Origin: Candidatus Latescibacterota bacterium
Lineage (GTDB): Bacteria > JAAXHH01
Assembly (NCBI GenBank): GCA_022821935.1
Contig: JAJECR010000044.1
Coordinates: 1-14,678, forward strand
Direction: 5' to 3'
Length of the DNA stretch: 14,678 bases
Each line of letters opens with the position of its first letter. Positions within the stretch are counted from its first letter, which is position 1. Made by a program: the position numbers and the translations under genes. The notes beneath the pieces are model-generated. The model worked only from the letters and a program-made list of their open reading frames with translations, was not told the origin of the DNA and searched no databases. Shown here piece by piece: positions 13,422 through 14,678 of this stretch.

Positions 13422-13450
13422 AATATAACCTACCCCGGTACGCCTGTTAA
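13422..13450 (-). promoter_or_regulatory. Sigma70-like promoter of the candidate selenoprotein gene
   Basis: On the minus strand TTAACA (13450-13445), a 17-bp spacer and TATATT (13427-13422) differ from consensus by one base each. The start codon at 13373 lies about 45 nt beyond the -10, preceded by AGGAGG (13385-13380). A plus-strand promoter for the divergent gene at 13499 is not clear: TTCAAA-17-CATTAT (13452 onward) is only a weak candidate. Confidence 0.65.
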
Positions 13451-13498
13451 CTTCAAAATTACTGCCGCACGTAACATTATTTAAGGAGCCGCCTCCCC

Positions 13499-14290
13499 AT
13501 GAAACCGGGCATTACACAACTCTGTCTCAACCGCCAGGATCTTAAAGAGGACCTCTCGAAGGCTCGGAGCCTGGGCTACGAGGCAATTGAGTTGGTTTTC
13601 TCCGATGAGGGGTCACCTGATATAGACGCCTCGACGTCGGAGATCGCCGCGATCGGGGATGCCTGCCGGGACCATGGACTCGAACTGTGTTCCATGATCG
13701 CCATCCGCCGGGACGCCGGTTCCCTGTTGTCACCCTCCGCGGAGGAGCGGGCAAAACGCGAGGCCATACTGCGTCGGGGCTTTGAAATAGCCGAGATCCT
13801 GGGCGTGGACGCCCTCCTTCTGCATCCCGGGGCACTCGATCCCAAAAGCTCGTACGGCACGACCTGGGACAACTTCCGCGACGCGTTGCGCGACCTCGCG
13901 CCCGAAGCGGAACGCCGCGGGACCCGGATCGGCATCGAAAACGTGTGGAACCAGTTCATGCTGAGTTCCCGGGAAGCGCGGCAACTCGTCGACGAGGTCG
14001 GATCGCCCGCCGTCGGTATCTACCTGGATACGGCCAACATGATCCTCTACGGCTACCCAGACATGTGGATCAAGGAACTGGGACGCCGCATCTTCAAGGT
14101 GCACGTGAAGGATTTCCGGCGAGGGGAAGGCGCCTGGGTCCAGTTGATGGACGGCGACACGGACTGGCCGGCGGTCATGGCTGAACTGCGCACCATCGGT
14201 TTCGACGGGGCCCTCGTCAGCGAGGTCGGCGGCGACGATGACAACATGCGGGAGACCGCGGAGCGCATCCGGCGGATCATCGCCCTGTAG
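13499..14290 (+). CDS. Sugar phosphate isomerase/epimerase-like TIM-barrel protein
   Basis: The 263-aa protein has the AP-endonuclease-2/xylose isomerase-like TIM-barrel pattern. The metal-site residues are visible: E147 in IGIENVW, D177 in IYLDTANM, H202 in KVHVKDF and E242 in VSEVGGD. GYEAIEL (26-32) and LLLHPGA (106-112) are typical strand ends. Relatives include hexulose-6-phosphate isomerases, inosose isomerases and ketose 3-epimerases, so it probably isomerises or epimerises a sugar or keto-sugar in the cytosol. AAGGAG (13483-13488) lies 10 bp before the ATG. It is divergent from the selenoprotein gene and converges, with only 9 bp between stops, on the lytic transglycosylase. The catabolic gene set at the left of the window could supply its substrate, but that is inference. 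Confidence 0.9.
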   Translation: MKPGITQLCLNRQDLKEDLSKARSLGYEAIELVFSDEGSPDIDASTSEIAAIGDACRDHGLELCSMIAIRRDAGSLLSPSAEERAKREAILRRGFEIAEILGVDALLLHPGALDPKSSYGTTWDNFRDALRDLAPEAERRGTRIGIENVWNQFMLSSREARQLVDEVGSPAVGIYLDTANMILYGYPDMWIKELGRRIFKVHVKDFRRGEGAWVQLMDGDTDWPAVMAELRTIGFDGALVSEVGGDDDNMRETAERIRRIIAL

Positions 14291-14299
14291 GATCCTGGC

Positions 14300-14678
14300 T
14301 TAGCGCGCCTTCGAGATGGCTTCGGCGTACTTGATCACGCCGTTGACGTAGGAGTCGATGGGGTTGTAACTGAAGATGGCCTTGCGACGTGCTGCGTCGG
14401 TGCTGCGGTACTTGCCTCGTTCGTTGAGATACTTCGCCACACTCATGATGGCGTCCGGCCACGAATGCAGGTTGATCGTGCCGTCCCCGTCGCCGTCGGC
14501 CGCATGGGGCATGCTGGCCGGCATGAACTGGGGATAGCCGATCGCCCCGGCCCACGAACCGTGGAGCGAAAGCGGGTCGACGCCGGTGGCCTTGCTATGG
14601 CGGAGGAGAGCCACCAGGTTGCCGACGCACCGCCGACGTATCTTGGCGAAGCGTTCTTCCTGTCTTTTCGCTACCTCA
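14300..14678 (-). CDS. MltB-family lytic murein transglycosylase (5' end outside window)
   Basis: The minus-strand frame is open to the right edge, so the N-terminal part, including the catalytic Glu region, is not in view. The visible part (about 125 residues) has the family core: ERFAKIRRRCVGNLVALL, then GSWAGAIGYPQFMPASM, DGDGDGTINL, PDAIMSVAKYL, and at the end FSYNPIDSYVNGVIKYAEAI. The GSxAGAxGxPQFMP and DGDGDGxIxL stretches are diagnostic for SLT_2/MltB enzymes, which cleave the MurNAc-GlcNAc bond of peptidoglycan with formation of 1,6-anhydro-MurNAc in the periplasm. The stop is TAA at 14302-14300, 9 bp from the convergent TIM-barrel gene. Confidence 0.92.
   Translation of the reverse strand, partial: EVAKRQEERFAKIRRRCVGNLVALLRHSKATGVDPLSLHGSWAGAIGYPQFMPASMPHAADGDGDGTINLHSWPDAIMSVAKYLNERGKYRSTDAARRKAIFSYNPIDSYVNGVIKYAEAISKAR

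Overview
The window reads as a piece of a chromosome from an uncultured, GC-rich Gram-negative bacterium. Genes are densely packed on both strands. An exported redoxin with a signal peptide and an MltB-type lytic transglycosylase point to a cell envelope with a periplasm. The gene mix (enolase-superfamily enzyme, SDR, Gfo/Idh/MocA oxidoreductase, sugar-phosphate isomerase-like TIM barrel) recalls metagenome-assembled genomes of groups such as Latescibacterota, Gemmatimonadota or Poribacteria. That placement is an inference from gene content only. No rRNA, tRNA, CRISPR array or intact insertion sequence is visible.

Layout. Bases 1-5714 (+) hold a catabolic/efflux block: the 3' part of an M42-type metallopeptidase, a mandelate racemase/muconate lactonizing enzyme-like protein, a short-chain dehydrogenase, a MATE exporter and a Gfo/Idh/MocA oxidoreductase. 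NhaA follows 14 bp later (5729-6961, +). It converges on a PLP-dependent trans-sulfuration enzyme (8126-6972, -). Bases 8240-8832 carry a HigBA-type toxin-antitoxin locus. Its promoter, operator dyads and antitoxin look intact, but the toxin gene has shrunk to a 38-codon ORF that joins the family's N-terminus in frame to its C-terminus. Next come an aminoglycoside-phosphotransferase-fold kinase and a HIT protein. Bases 10400-12761 look like an AT-richer accessory block: a papain-like (BtrH_N/C39-like) protein behind a strong promoter with a perfect 10-bp dyad, an isochorismatase-like hydrolase, a MazG/PRA-PH-like pyrophosphohydrolase and a small unknown ORF.

The most striking locus is 13373-12798 (-). 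It encodes an exported thioredoxin/peroxiredoxin-fold protein whose frame is interrupted by one TGA exactly where the first redox cysteine of a CxxC belongs (TGA-Pro-Leu-Cys). A perfect 7-bp stem with a GGG loop starts 14 nt after this TGA, which is where a bacterial SECIS element should lie. I read it as a selenoprotein (UxxC) that ordinary gene callers would split in two. It has its own promoter (TTAACA-17-TATATT) and a strong ribosome binding site. Divergent to it lies a sugar-phosphate isomerase/epimerase-like gene, and the window ends inside an MltB-family lytic transglycosylase on the minus strand.

A secondary pattern is that several spacers contain short, locus-specific tandem repeats (periods 18, 15 and 17 bp). 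In two cases these begin at the stop codon of the preceding gene.
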